A DNA stretch of 64,000 nucleotides from Panopea generosa (GCA_029582155.1 CM055911.1:22440014-22504013), one strand, 5' to 3'. Shown: positions 38,343 to 51,066, numbered from the stretch's first letter. Notes: generated from the letters alone by a model not told the origin. Numbers and translations: made by a program.

Positions 38343-38480
38343 TAGCGATATTTACTGTTTTAGAATATGTATGTAAAGGTATTATTATAACGATAGTTAC
38401 CGTTTTACAATATGTATGTAAAGGTATTATTATAACGATATTTACCGTTTTACAATATGTATATAAAGGTATTATTATAA
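38343..38480. repeat. 45-bp tandem repeat, 3 units
   Basis: ATGTAAAGGTATTATTATAA starts at 38371 and 38416 and, with one change, at 38461; period 45. Confidence 0.93.
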
Positions 38481-39295
38481 GGTGTATATTCATTACAAAC
38501 GTACAGTTATTTATTATCAAAAATATTATAAGTTTTATAACTATATAGAATTGTTTCATAATTTATCATGTGAACTAATACAAATTAGATATTAATCGAA
38601 ATATTAAAAATTAAGTTTTTGAATGCATTACTTATTTCGAAATTCGTAAATTGAGAAGCATTATTATTAATAAAATCCGTAAGTTAACAGTTGTATATTT
38701 TATGTAACTTGTGTAAATGCATTGAGAGGTGCTAATGATATATGCTGTTCTGGTTACATTGCACTATATAATCGACAAAGATCTAAGCGATGCACATACA
38801 CATCAAACGTGTATGCGGTATGGCTATTTACGTAATAAATAGAGATACATGCTCAATATATACATACTATAGACATGTTTAACTGTATAAACAATGTTTT
38901 ATTTAATGTACGCCTTCCTAATGTTACAAAAATAGTCATACAGTTTCTTATACGAACAACGGAAGATGGTAAATCAGAGTCGAATACGTTTACCGACATT
39001 GATGGAACGTATTAGCGTGGTTGACGACCATAAAAGCGTGTTACCGAAGATTCATTTAATGTTGCTGAGAGTTTGTGACAAATAGCAACTGATACACAAA
39101 TCAATGTCTGATATTGATTTCCATACGACGGTACAAAAACAGAAACTACTATAGCACTTTCTATTAATAAACTGTGTCAACTTCTGTTATATTTGGTGCA
39201 AAGTCATCGTAAGAAAAATGCCCATTAAATCTTTTAAATGGGTTTAAAACCAATTTCAACACATTACAGAGTTTACATGGCATATCAAGTTTATT
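38481..39295. other. non-coding, nothing recognised
   Basis: AT-rich sequence without supported features. Confidence 0.5.
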
Positions 39296-39476
39296 AGTGG
39301 AGGAAGACCTGATAATTAATATGAGTAGAACAGCCGTCCTTCCGTAAGCAACTGGCAAACTTGTTCACATATGTTAGTTTTGAATTAGCGGGACTCCAAC
39401 AGACAACCTTAGCGTTGAGAGGTAAATGATATTGAGACGGCGCCTCCGACCGGTAGACCACGGTGGATCCTCCATT
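39296..39476 (-). mobile_element. tRNA-Leu/Ser-like SINE, copy 3
   Basis: On the minus strand: CACCGTGGTCTACCGGTCGG (A-box), GAGGCGCCGTCTCAATATCA, a long variable arm and B-box-like TGTTGGAGTCCCGC, followed by the body with CAGTTGCTTACGGAAGGACG, also seen at 1060-1090. Confidence 0.8.
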
Positions 39477-40381
39477 AAAGTAGTGTTGATATGTAGAATA
39501 TAAACATACAAACAATACACCTGGGGCATAATGTATAAAAGTCATTTAGATTAATGCACCGTTAAGTTGATAATTCTCTCTCTCTTTTATAATTAACATT
39601 TTTACTAGAATTTTATTTTTTTATCAACAATTGTTTAAAAGTACGTCTTAAGACAATGTTTCATGAACTTCAAAACAAATTTCTACTAAATAATGCGATG
39701 GGTTTACTTATCTCATTTAATAGGCTGTTAACAATTTGCTCTTTATATAAAATAATATTACAGAATAGTCTTGAAATGAAACACTACGCGAAAGGCAAAT
39801 ATACGCAGTGACCTGCAGACATAAAGAAATATCATGCGTGTTGTCACGTGATGCCGATTAATAGACTACTTTCGTTGTAGCATTATGTTAGAAATTATTC
39901 TAAAAATCGATTTTAAAAAAAGATCTAAATGAAACAGTCTACCGTTTTATTCTCATTTAGGGACGCTATGCTGAATTCAGCAACCAAACCAGCGGTTTTG
40001 AAGAATTTTTCTGTAACTTAATTTTGTAGCTGGAAATAGATATTCCAAGTCTAACAGTATGTCAATTGTTTTTTTACAATACGAGTAGCATATTGATGAT
40101 AGTTCTAGGTGACGCACTTTATATGTATATTGATGACAAATTAGTTACCATTGACTTACAAAAAAATTTAAAGGTACGTAAACACATTTTTAAAATATAT
40201 ATGGCAGTCATTGACTGTCCTTTTATTATATTAATTAATTATTGATGATTGGGTTCACCAGTACAAATAGACCGGATAAATAACAAATTAAAAAATAAAT
40301 TAATGGTCAACAGGAGACGCCATGATCAAAGGGCACCAAAATCAAAGTATCATGGTCATAAATATACACAACATAAGCACA

Positions 40382-40383
<2 letters not shown>
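39477..40383. other. non-coding, nothing recognised
   Basis: AT-rich. The open frame ending in poly-His/Thr at 40249-40431 is a read-through of the adjacent microsatellite. Confidence 0.55.

Positions 40384-40424
<41 letters not shown>
40384..40424. repeat. (CA)n microsatellite
   Basis: About 20 uninterrupted CA steps. Confidence 0.97.
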
Positions 40425-40425
<1 letters not shown>

Positions 40426-40954
40426 CAATAAATACATATTTTTAAATAGAACACATTTTTGACAGCGGTAACGTTTAATTTAATCCATTCAGAGGGTGGA
40501 CATTTTCCTTACTGGCATGGCGCTGGTTTTCTTTATTATCTTGTTGAACGAGCACTGTCATTTATAATTCTGATATCATACGTAATTGATATGATGCCAT
40601 TTTGTTTCGGGCATTTGATGAAAATGGTAATTGAATACTGATGTAAAGTACCTTGGCAATGAAAAACCATAATTCAAACTAGGATAAATAATACGAATAT
40701 AGGTGTCGGAATATCATCGGTGGTTTTGTAAGGTCTCTGTATTCGATATATTTCGACTGATTTTAACTATTGTTGTGTATCAATTTTTTTATTTTAAAGC
40801 CCAACATAAAAGTTGCAAGATGGCTATGGGGAAGGTTTTATATAATTCAGTACATGATTCAAATCGGAGAACCTTTTTTCAAAAGTTCAAGGCAATCAAT
40901 GCATTATTTTTTTTTTAATATTGCACACTACTAGTTTTTACTAATTCATTTAAT
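40425..40954. other. non-coding, nothing recognised
   Basis: Short open frames without motifs. Confidence 0.5.
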
Positions 40955-41165
40955 TGGTAAAACAAATAGCTTCCAAAAAGTGTTTGTTATATGGAGTTTG
41001 AAAAAAAAGAACTTATACTGCCAAAAATTTGAAATTCGAGGGAGATGCACTCTGTAGACATCGATTTGTGTCAATTCACCATCAGCAGATACCCTACTGT
41101 AGCCTTGTTATTTGATAGTCGCCTCTTACAAATCTTTATCTCCTTGGCAGTAAATGTTGAAGGTT
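40955..41165 (-). mobile_element. MITE family M2, copy 2 (ends eroded)
   Basis: On the minus strand it follows the order of 12726-12900: ACTGCCAAGG, GACTATCAAATAAC, GGTATCTGCTGATGGTGAAT and CATCTCCCTCGAATTTCAA. The terminal AGTCCC motif and the TTAA flanks are not preserved. Confidence 0.75.
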
Positions 41166-41235
41166 TAAAATTGATTGTGAAACAAGTGAGTGTAACTAAG
41201 ATAAATCACGCTCGAAGAATTCCATTGCTGAACCA

Positions 41236-41345
41236 GTGCTAAGTATATGTGGATAAGGTGCCTTGCCCAAGGATACCGAACATGTCCAAAGCGGAGGATC
41301 GAACCAACGATCATCCGATCCTGGGTCCGATGTTCTGCCATTCCA
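41236..41345 (-). mobile_element. tRNA-derived SINE with CCTTGGGCAAGGCAC module
   Basis: The B-box GTTGGTTCGATCCTCCGC is followed downstream by CCTTGGGCAAGGCACCTTAT, a conserved word seen after tRNA heads in several animal SINEs. Only about 110 bp remain. Confidence 0.7.
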
Positions 41346-42872
41346 CACAATAGCGCATTTAATTAGATTCAATAAAACAATGAAAAATCAAATAACAAAG
41401 TCATGTTATTTAAGTAACTATAATACTTCCTGATAAAATTTTATAAATATAAAGAAAAATAAAAAAATCTTGTCGGTAGAGTTATGGATAAAGTGTTGGG
41501 CGCCACCTAGAAAACAGACTAAATTAAATATTCAATGCGTAACATGTGTAAGTAATAAAAAATCAATAATCAGAAATAATGTACCGATACATCGGTGAAA
41601 GACTGAGATATGCAGTATAAAAACACGCAGCGCCAAACCAATCAACAGAAGTGTACATAATTGTCATCACAACTGCCAGCTATGAGAGTACGACAAACAC
41701 ACAGTAATGGCAGATAAAATCATTTACCTAAGCCGATGGAAAAGGTTTTATTGAACAATTGTAGAAGACACCATTAGTGGCAATATAGGTCACCGAACAA
41801 AAATGTAATAACTTGTATATGGAAAGAAGACAAAGAAATGCAATGATCTGTGAATACTAAAGAAAGCATACGAGGCAATGAATGCTGCAAAGGTTAGAAT
41901 GATAACCAGAATTACGAGAGATTTGTGGCAAACTGAAAATCTTGAAGAGAGAATGACAAAATGTTATTATTTCCATTAAAATCCTTCAGAGAAAATTTGA
42001 GTTTGAGGTTAAAATTTGTGTGTTTATTGTTTTTAAATGTTTTAAGCAAAATAGTCTGATGTTTTGATAAATGTATGTCCATGTATATTTATTTAGTTAT
42101 TTATATCTGATTTCATTGCAAACTATTCCTTTACTTTTTATAGTGATTAGAACACGGGAGAAACATGTACATCAATCTCAAACTATACGTTTGTCATTAG
42201 AACTATCCTTTACATGACTGTATAGTGTTATTTTTAAAAAAAAATAAATAAAGTAACGTATGCTTAGAGATTTATTGGAATGCAGAATTAGAAAATGATT
42301 TCATCAATCTTCTTCTTTAATAATAACACCAACCGTGATCAAACTATTCATAAACAAGATCTGCCGATTGTGTTGAATCTATTTCAAGTAAGATATATAG
42401 CATGCAATAAATACATTTTGTGACTCTAATAAAATCACGGTAGTCTTTCCGACGACACAGAATTCTTTTGCTTGTCATTCAGAGAAAACATCGAGTCGGC
42501 TTGCTTTGATTCTGTTTCTATTGAAACGCAGGCGTATTGTTGTATTACATGGGGTTTTGTTTGATACAAACACCCATATCCAATTTGTATTGGTGATTGT
42601 ATGGTATGAAGATGAAGGTCTATAATTGACTTCATGTAAATGATGTAAATCAGGTCATAATGATACTCAGCGCAGAACCAGAACCAAAGTTTCATATGTC
42701 AGATGTCTGATGTTATAGAAACCAACATAAAAAAGCAACGCAGTGCCTAACATTGCAATTCAGTTTTGAAAATTGATCTGGTTTGCTAGGTTTACAGCGA
42801 TTTGCATCTACACTGTCTGAAGTTAAGACAGAAATGTTGTTTAATGGTGTTAAATTCAAAACTGATATTAAG
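41346..42872. other. non-coding, nothing recognised
   Basis: AT-rich intron-like sequence. Confidence 0.5.
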
Positions 42873-42884
42873 TTACATTGATTG

Positions 42885-43176
42885 TTGTTGTTGTCTGGTG
42901 TTTAGCGTCGCTTTCAACAATTTTTCAGTCATATCGCGACGGTGTCTACTTGAGACAGTATTCTAAGCGCTGTCACACTGGAGTATCATGCCGCAGACAC
43001 ATGGTATGATACCCCACCCAGTCACATTATACTGACAACGGGCCGACCAGACCTAGAACTCTCCTCTAAATGCTGAGCGTCAAGCGAGGAAACTTCTAGT
43101 ACCATTTTTAAAGTATTTGGTACAACCCGGCCGGGGATTGAACCCACGACCTTCCGCATGCGAGGCGGACGCTCTA
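42885..43176 (-). mobile_element. tRNA-Ala-type SINE, full length with 12-bp TSD
   Basis: On the minus strand the head carries TAGAGCGTCCGCCTCGCATG and B-box GTGGGTTCAATCCCC, then a body with GTCAGTATAATGTGACTGGG, GTGGGGTATCATACC and GACAGCGCTTAGAATACTG, ending in a short (AAC)n tail. TTACATTGATTG occurs on both sides (42873-42884 and 43177-43188), a target duplication typical of LINE-mobilised insertion. Head, body, tail and duplication are all present, so this is the youngest-looking SINE here. Confidence 0.93.
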
Positions 43177-43188
43177 TTACATTGATTG

Positions 43189-45099
43189 GTATATTATGTC
43201 AAAAATATATAGCCCTGTTAATATTGGTGTGATCAGGTTCAGCAGTCTAGATTGACGCAGAAATCATCATAATCGACTGAGGCTACATTTTATTCGACGA
43301 ATTATATATTTCGCTTATTTGTTTGCAATGTCTATATATATATACCAACGGGTTTATAAATCTGTCCTTTATATAGCATGTGAGTAGTCATGAATCCTTA
43401 ACTGGATCCTACTCATATAAAGCTTTCACTTCATGTATGTAAATGTGTCCACCCTGTCCAGATGTGTTGCATGTAAATCCATAGTATATAAGCCATGGTC
43501 GACACCAAATTTATTTGGTTAGGCAGAGGCCTTGATATTGTATCTATGGTTTGCATTGTAGCTAGGCGCACTCGCCGTAGTCTGGTCTGTACATTTACGT
43601 CTTTGTTATTCACAAATAATTATCTCCATATATATATATATATATTTAAATTTGTCGCATATATACAATTGTATCGTATTCTCTTTAAAGCGGTACCAAT
43701 AAAATTTGGAATAGTTATTATAGTCCGGCTAATAGTACTTAAGTATTTTGAATTTATTTTGGAACATTAATTCTTAACATCTCAAACATTTGAAGACGTG
43801 TTTATGATTGGATAATCTTCTTAGACATATATCTGTTAAAAATTTATGTATGGCAAGCATAAGTAGTAATTATATTGCCTTCGTGTTTGAATATAAGAAA
43901 AGAGAGAAAAAGCATTCAAGTATATTTGTACGTGCTATGTGATATCACCCTGTTTGCATTTACGTGTTGTGATATCAGCCTGTATTTTATTCGGTGTTGT
44001 TATATTTTCTGCTTCCTTGGAATCTTTTTTGGGGAAAACAACAATCAAGCTGGTTTGGGTCGTTATAGGACGTGTTGGTAGTGTTTTATTATCCTTCATC
44101 CTCAGATTCGGCTATTTTTTTATCTTTTAGCTACTTTCGAAAACCATTTTACCAGCTATTTTATTATATCTTAAACAGCCTGCATCGATCATTTTTATAT
44201 ACGTACTTCCAAATATGTCCTTATTGCAAATAATACAAAAAGTTACAAAATATATGACGCTGTAATTAGAACATCATACACTTGCAGTAGGTCAATATTG
44301 ATAACCGGTTAGAAAGTCACGCTTAAGGTCGCAAAGTGTAGTCCGGGTGTTTATTATCGTTTATTGTTTCATAAGCTGTAATGAGAAAAAGTTTTCGAAT
44401 ATTTTCTGTTTGTTATATTCTGCTTCTAAGGGCTTTCTGTTACCATATACATGTACAAGTACAAATGACTATATCGTGTTGTGTGGCTACCATAACTCCG
44501 TGTTGCTAATACCATGGAGTTTACATAGTGTTCTTGGAAAATGATATCGCTAAGCCGATAGTGGTAGGCGTGACAGGGTAGTGTATGATTTAATATTTCT
44601 CTTGACAATGTACTCTTTAACACCGAGTCTGTAATTGTCTTCTTTTGGTTACATTATCTGCTTCAAAATACTCAGTTTTTCAGATATGTATACAAATTTT
44701 AAATGCTCAATAGGGCTTACATGAAGCACATTTTATACACCCGAAATAATAAAGATGTTGTCATTACTATGTATAAAATATCACAAAAAGCACTTAAATA
44801 AAGAGACTGCACATATAATCCAAATCCTGATAAATTTTCCTCGTTATTTTGTTTTCAAAAAACATAAAAAAAAAAAACATTCCATCATATCATGTTTTTA
44901 AATCAGCATCTATGTTTGCAAACTCTATTACTATTCAAAACAAATACAATCAATGTTGAATAATTGTTTTACCATCGATATTGATTTTTCCTTCGTATCA
45001 TATTCAACACTTTAAATATGTATTGAAAACTGTAGATACTAAGTGTGTTTGAAATGTATTGTGTATTTGCCTTCTCACCATTATTAACTAACTAAATCG
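43189..45099. other. non-coding, nothing recognised
   Basis: Several short open frames (43495-43770, 43875-44130, 44347-44544) have no domain and are mostly hydrophobic, T-rich translations. A (TA)n tract lies at 43629-43645. Confidence 0.5.
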
Positions 45100-45920
45100 C
45101 CTATGTCGTCAGTGCATACGCTCAAAGTGCTTCCCCCGGTCAGAAATACATAACTTTAGTCTGTGGATCCATTTCCGGAAAGCGTCACGGTCGGCTGATT
45201 TGGGTATACTAGGAAGGCAAAAACAAGAGCCTGCCGTGACCTATATCTTTGACCAGCGGTAATGTTTCACAATTTAGTAAAGAGAAATGTCACACGGGTC
45301 AAGGTCTGGGCAGTAAGGGGTGTGGTAGCACTGTAACCTTTTCAGACTTCAATAAATCCGTTACAAGGACAAAGGTGTGTGCTTGGGCATTATCATGCAA
45401 GAGGCGAACATGTACGAATCCAGTGACTGGGCGACGTTTTTCATTTTACTTTTTCAGATTTTAAGTTCCACAATAGATAGTTCGATAGAACCTTTCTTTC
45501 AAATTTTTAATCTTGTTCACTGGTACCTGTATTGCTGAACAATCAACAGAGAAGAAAATTGCATAAAGAATCTTCTTTACACTCAAGGTTCGTTTGGCAA
45601 TGACCGGCCTTCTGCAATGTTTGGTGACCCACATTTTGTTCCCAACCTTTTGTAATGGTTCGAAAAACTGTATACCAAGATTTCGTCACTAGTGACAAAT
45701 TTGAAAATTGCCTTTGGCATAGGAAAATGTTAAGCAGTTTTTGGCAGTTTTAACACGTGCCTTCTTTTGGTTGTCAGTTAACAAGTGGGGCACCTACCTA
45801 GCAGACATTTTTATGATTTTCATGATTTTTCTAAGAACGAAATGAACTGAAGAAAGTGAAACGCCTGCAATGCGTGATATATAAAATTCCATCCGAATAT
45901 TGCAACAAACCTTGTATTTT
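45100..45920 (-). pseudogene. mariner transposase relic
   Basis: Read on the minus strand in several frames, the transposase order is clear. First comes the DNA-binding part (RIAGVSLSSVHFVLRKIMK, near 45870-45800), then VPHLLTDNQ-like and KKARVKTAK-like words, then the first catalytic region VTSDEILVYSF (near 45697-45665), then KRTLSVKKILYAIFFS (near 45600-45550). It ends with HDNAQAHT, which holds the second catalytic Asp (45400-45374), and VTVLPHP shortly after. These are hallmarks of mariner (D,D34D) transposase. The coding frame is interrupted by stops and frame changes, the first ~100 residues are absent, and no terminal repeats were found. Confidence 0.9.
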
Positions 45921-47044
45921 TATTTTGTTTAATTTACAACCCCGGTGGGTGCACATTGCTTCACGAAAGCTTAGTTACTTCTCAATAATAAAATAAATCT
46001 TAAAACGACTTTTATAATTTTGACACTTCAAACGGATAACGTGGTTTCCAATATATTTAATTAGGCTAATTGCCTAAAAGGCACGCTATGCCATACAAAA
46101 AGCAACAATTAGCTACGAAACGTTTGCCATGTAAAGGAAATGCAAACACAATTCTATAATTACGACATTGACCTTAATAAACATTTTATATTCAGTTGAT
46201 ATTTGAATTACTTTGATCTAGCCTTAAACGCCTGAATCTAATAACGAAATGGCAATTAAGCGATCAAACGGGAGTTTTTTGACACGTGCAATTTGTCTGA
46301 AATTACATTTTGCAATCATTTTATAGAGAAGCATTTGCAAAAACATAGTAAGCCTGATAATTATCGGAAGTGCGAACGTGCGCATGAATCTGTGATATGG
46401 ATTTCATCAATATGTCAAATGTATGAGATTATTGGAAATCTAATAAATTATACTGGTGCATGTACAATCAATTTAGAAGAGTTAAAGATAAGCCACGATG
46501 TGGTGTTATATTATTCTTTGAAAACGTTTGAGACAACACATATTATTGTGCAATTCAAATAATTATGACCGTGTCACTGGTATTTAGAATTAGCATGAGA
46601 TTCATGGTCTAATTTGACATCATCTCGTTTTAAAATATTATTATAAACGGAAAGAGCAAGGCTAATTGAAAAAGCACACGTTCCTAAAGTTCACTTAGGT
46701 TGCCGCTGCGAAATTCCCAAGGTACTCTTAACAACAAATAATATTGTACCATTCAAATAATTATGACCGTGTCACTTTAGGTATCTAAAATAAGCTCTTG
46801 ATTTATAATATAAGCAATACGTAGAGGTTTAATTAATTAGAGGGCCTGTTATATCCCCTTTTACGATGTGATACACGGGAATAGCAAGGTTTGTTACGAA
46901 TGCTCGTGATGTTCAATATCGGCAGTGTTCCACTGTAAACAGTTCCAATGTGGTGGCCCCTGTTGCTACTGCTTAGGTATGGAAGAATTCTTAATATAAT
47001 TAGTGTATGCAATATTTATACTTTTGTGCTATGACTTTGTTAGC
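45921..47044. other. non-coding with a short direct duplication
   Basis: TTCAAATAATTATGACCGTG followed by TCACT occurs at 46552 and again at about 46753, about 200 bp apart with related flanks. The 89-codon frame at 46293-46562 ends in the first copy and shows no domain. Confidence 0.6.
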
Positions 47045-48585
47045 TCGCCGGGACGAAGTATTTTGGCACAGTATGGCCCTTTTTGGACTTAGACACCAAG
47101 GTTAAACTTTGCGTTAAGTTGCGTTTAAGTTTAAGATATCTATGCAACCACTCGTTGGATGTGAATGAAACTTCACATGTGTGTTCACACAGAGACAGGA
47201 ACCATAATTTTGGATTGCTTTTTTGGCACAGTTATGGCCCTTTTGGACTTAGACACCCAGGTTAAACTTTGAGTTAAGTTGCGTTTAAGTTTAAGATATC
47301 TATGCAACCACTCATTGGGTGTGAATGAACCTTTACATGTGTGTTCACCATACATCAATGGAACACACACAGACAAGAACCATAACTCTGGGTTGCATTT
47401 TGGCACAGTTATAGACCTTTTTCGACTTAATTTTTCAGGTTATTTTTTTTTATCACGTAAGATATCTATGCAACCACTCATTGGATATGGATGAAACTTT
47501 GCATGTGTGTTCACCATTATCATTAAAACACACATAGACAAAACACATAACTTTGGATTGCTTTTTGGCACAATATGACCCTTTTCGGATTTAGACACCA
47601 AAGTTAAACTATGAGTTTAGTTGTGTTTAAGTTTAAGGTATCTATGCAACCACTCATTGGATGTAAATGAAAATTCACATGTAAGTTCATCATCATCAAT
47701 GAAACACACACATAAAAGAACCATAACTCTGGTTGGTATTTTGGCACAGTTATTGCCCTTTTTGGACTAAGATACCCAGGTTAAACTTTGAGTTTAGTTG
47801 CGTTTAAGTTTAAGATATATATATGCAACCACTGATTGGATGTGAATGAACCTTCATATGTGTGTTAACAATCATCAATGGAACACACACAGATAAGAAC
47901 CATAACTCTGGGTTGCATTTTTGCATAGTTGTGGCCCTTTTTCGACTTAATTTTTCAGGTTAAAGTTTTTTATCACGTAAGATATCTATGCAACCACTCA
48001 TTGGATATGAATGAAACTTTGCATGTGTGTTCACCATCATCATTGAAACATACAGAAACAAAAATCCAAAACTCTGAGTTGCATTTTGGCACAGTTTTTG
48101 CATTTTTTTTTACTTAATTCTTCAGGTTAAAGTTTTTTATCACGTAAGATTCTATGCAACCACTCATTGGATATGAATGAAACTTCGCATGTGTGTTCAC
48201 CATCATCATTGAAACACACAGAGACAAAAAACATATTTCTGGGTTGCATTTTGGCACAGTTTTTGGCCCTTTTTTACTTAATTCTTCAGGTTAAAGTTTT
48301 TATCACGTAAGATATCTATGCAACCGCTCATTGGATATGAATGAAACGTCGCATGTGTGTTCACCATCATCATTGGAACACACACAGATAAGAACCATAA
48401 CTCTGGCTTGCATTTTGGCAGAATTATGGCCCTTTAAGACTTAATTATTCGTCTGTAGACACCCAGGTTAAACTTTTGCGTTTAGAAGCGTTTAAGTTTT
48501 GGTGTTTGCCTCAAATCTTAATATTTGCATTGATGGTGAGTTTTATCCCATCGGCGAGCTTTGTTGTCTCCTGACAACTCTTGTT
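47045..48585. repeat. ~160-180-bp satellite, 8 units, with inverted outer ends
   Basis: CTATGCAACCACTC-type anchors start at 47141, 47301, 47467, 47643, 47822, 47987, 48153 and 48317, giving periods of 160-179 bp. Units carry TTTGGCACAGTTATGGCCC, GCAACCACTCATTGGATATG and GTGTGTTCACCATCATCA. Two unit types alternate, some with GTTAAACTTTGAGTTAAGTT and some with TTATCACGTAAGATATC. The outer edges TTAGCTCGCCGGGA (47040) and, inverted, AAAGCTCGCCGATG (48563-48550) look like inverted termini of a carrier element. Confidence 0.9.
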
Positions 48586-48631
48586 ATTATTATGATGCAT
48601 CTCCAGTGGGAATAACACTTTCTTTATATCG

Positions 48632-48825
48632 TTGATTGATTGATTGAATATTAAGCGTATTTTATGCCGTCGAGGGCTAACAGACGATCAGTTAACTTAA
48701 CCACTATTTCCTGGGATTCTGAAAGATTAATCAGTACTCGAGCACACCCCATCTCCGCAATTAACTGATAACTTCCCCACTTAAATCAGCGGTGAGAGAC
48801 GAATGATAATGGACACAATGTCTGC
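48632..48825 (-). mobile_element. tRNA-derived SINE with ATTG-type tail, copy 2 (headless)
   Basis: Begins TTGATTGATTGATTGAATAT, then GAGGGCTAACAGACGATCAG and CAGTACTCGAGCACACCCCA in the same order as 58540-58690. The tRNA head is missing. Confidence 0.85.
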
Positions 48826-49224
48826 CTGTTTGAATATTTAACTTAGAAATTTCAGTGATAAATAAAATTGTAAAGTGCCCGAATTGAGATTTATTTTCTT
48901 TTAACTTAGACACACATATAAACTCCTAGATGTCTTTTGAGGAGAATGGTCAACCTGTATTTATAGTGTTAAACTGTTTCTTAATGTTAAATAAATCAGT
49001 TTAAGTTAATGTTAGCAGACACTCTATATATGTATGCATATATACAAAAATACATTATGCATGTATAACAATAAGGTGTAACAAAAAAGGTCAATCAAAG
49101 TGAACGTGAACAACACGTGTATTAGTAGTCACGTGATATGACACTATCATGTGATATAGCTCATCCGGTTCTCATTTTTTATGAGTATATGAGCACATAA
49201 CATATAATTTATACTCATGTATTT

Positions 49225-49389
49225 TAGCTCAATTGCTAACTAAGTTCAGAAATTTTATGAATCGCTTTCAAGTCCGTTTTCTAGGTAGAACCAGTATTGA
49301 GTTGTTTATTTTTAAATAAAAAAACATTTGATCGTGTCCGGTATTGGTCTCGCGACCTCTGCCCTTTCACTACAACCACGCTCATCCGA
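49225..49389 (+). repeat. dispersed repeat family D3, copy 1
   Basis: TAGCTCAATTGCTAACTAAG, TGAATCGCTTTCAAGTCCG, AGGTAGAACCAGTATTGAG and the CAACCACGCTCATCC end match, in order, the reverse complement of 53351-53491. Confidence 0.75.
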
Positions 49390-50658
49390 TATTGCGTTTT
49401 CATTCCTTCTGTTAAATTCAATTATAACATGATTTTGAACGCGCACGTGGTCTACAGAAATAACTTCAGACCAAAGATCAATAAGTGTTGTTCAATACCT
49501 AACCAGTATAACGTGATATATTCTGATTCAAAACGGTTCCTCAATACTTGTTTCGTTGAACGCTAGTTATGTCCCATAATCGATTTAAAATAGATTTAAA
49601 CTAAAAATAATTTATAATTATGAAGTTAAAGCGATATGATTGAAATAATACTTTTATATATACTACTGGTACACCGTAAACAACACTAAATTGGTAGTGT
49701 CTATTCGCAGACGATAATGAAAACCTATTAGGGGACTTTAATTGTGTGATCAATTGATGGCTTGCGCTTTGTCGGAGTAAACACTTATTTTAAGTGCATG
49801 CTTTTATTTATTTCCTGTTGCATTGTTAAAAAAGTGTCAGTCAGATTAATATATTGTGCATTAGGGTGCTGGTGGAAGTTGAAATGTAAACAAGTAAAAT
49901 TGTTTTAATTTCTGTTTGTACGATCGATGTGTGGTGCAATTAGGTAAGACAGTATATAAGAGTACAGTAATATTGTACTATATTAGGTGGTATGTTTCTA
50001 TAACTTATATAAACAAACAAGGAAGAGATATGTCCAACATGGAGTATAACGTTTAAATGAATCTTCATACACCACAACAGCATCAGTGTAAATATACAGA
50101 CCAATCCTTATAAGGAGATACATACATAAGAAGTAAAAGACGGAACGTTCAGTAGATAAACCGCCACAATGGTGTTTAAACCTTGCTTACATGTGGATCC
50201 AAATTACCGTTCTTCCTGTTAAATCTTAACACGAGGCATAATCACAATAGTTCACGTTGAAAAGATTGTACCAGGATATCAAATCAATCGTATATCATGG
50301 TGTATTCTCACAACTCATGTGGAACTTCTGAATAAATAAATGTTATTTTCAACATATTAAACAATTTACTGCATGGACGCCCGTTCTTATAAGAACAATC
50401 TTACACTAAATATCATTTAAGGTGTGTATGTTTTTACACTACACAATATGTGTCAACTGGACTACTAAGCATGCACCATCCATTGCTATAAAATTAGGTG
50501 GCGGTATTTTGGTATGAATTTGAAATTACTTGAACATTGACAATACTATAGTGATACCCCTATAAATGACTCACACGTTTATTAATAAACAACGCATAAG
50601 TTGCATACAATGCAGACTCCATATACATTCATGTCTCACTTAAGAATTACCTCCCTTA
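49390..50658. other. non-coding, nothing recognised
   Basis: AT-rich intron-like sequence. Confidence 0.5.
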
Positions 50659-51066
50659 CATGACGGTAGCAAGATTCTTACGCCCAAGTTGTTAAAAATG
50701 CATAAAATGTCATATTTTGTTGTGCATTTGGAAACATTGGAACATTTTCATGACTTCTGCAAGGTTTGGATGACATAAGGAACTGTTTGTTGAATCTATA
50801 ACAGTTTAATGATGTGTAGTGATACACTGCGACAAATGGGCAGAATTGTCAAAAATGAAGGGGTGTCACCAAACCATCAAACTTGCGAAAAAGCAATTTG
50901 GTCAACTCTGTGTTTTTTCTGCATAATGGACCAACAGAGGACTATCTATGGGAACAAGGCATTTTTAGAACCATTGGTAATGTATCCAGTGTTCCAGAAG
51001 TGTATGTCACTATATGTAAAACGGTACAAAATCAATTCTTGTGTGAGGCATTCAGAAGAATGAAAT
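50659..51066 (+). repeat. dispersed repeat family D2, copy 3
   Basis: Begins GACGGTAGCAAGATTCTTAC and proceeds through the family's shared words to GAGGCATTCAGAAGAATG. Its frames include WEQGIFRTIGNVSSV and, further on, VTICKTVQNQFLCEAFRR. Confidence 0.82.

Noticed and set aside
40249-40431. Open frame ending in a His/Thr run as a small gene
   Set aside because: The run is translation of the (CA)n microsatellite.
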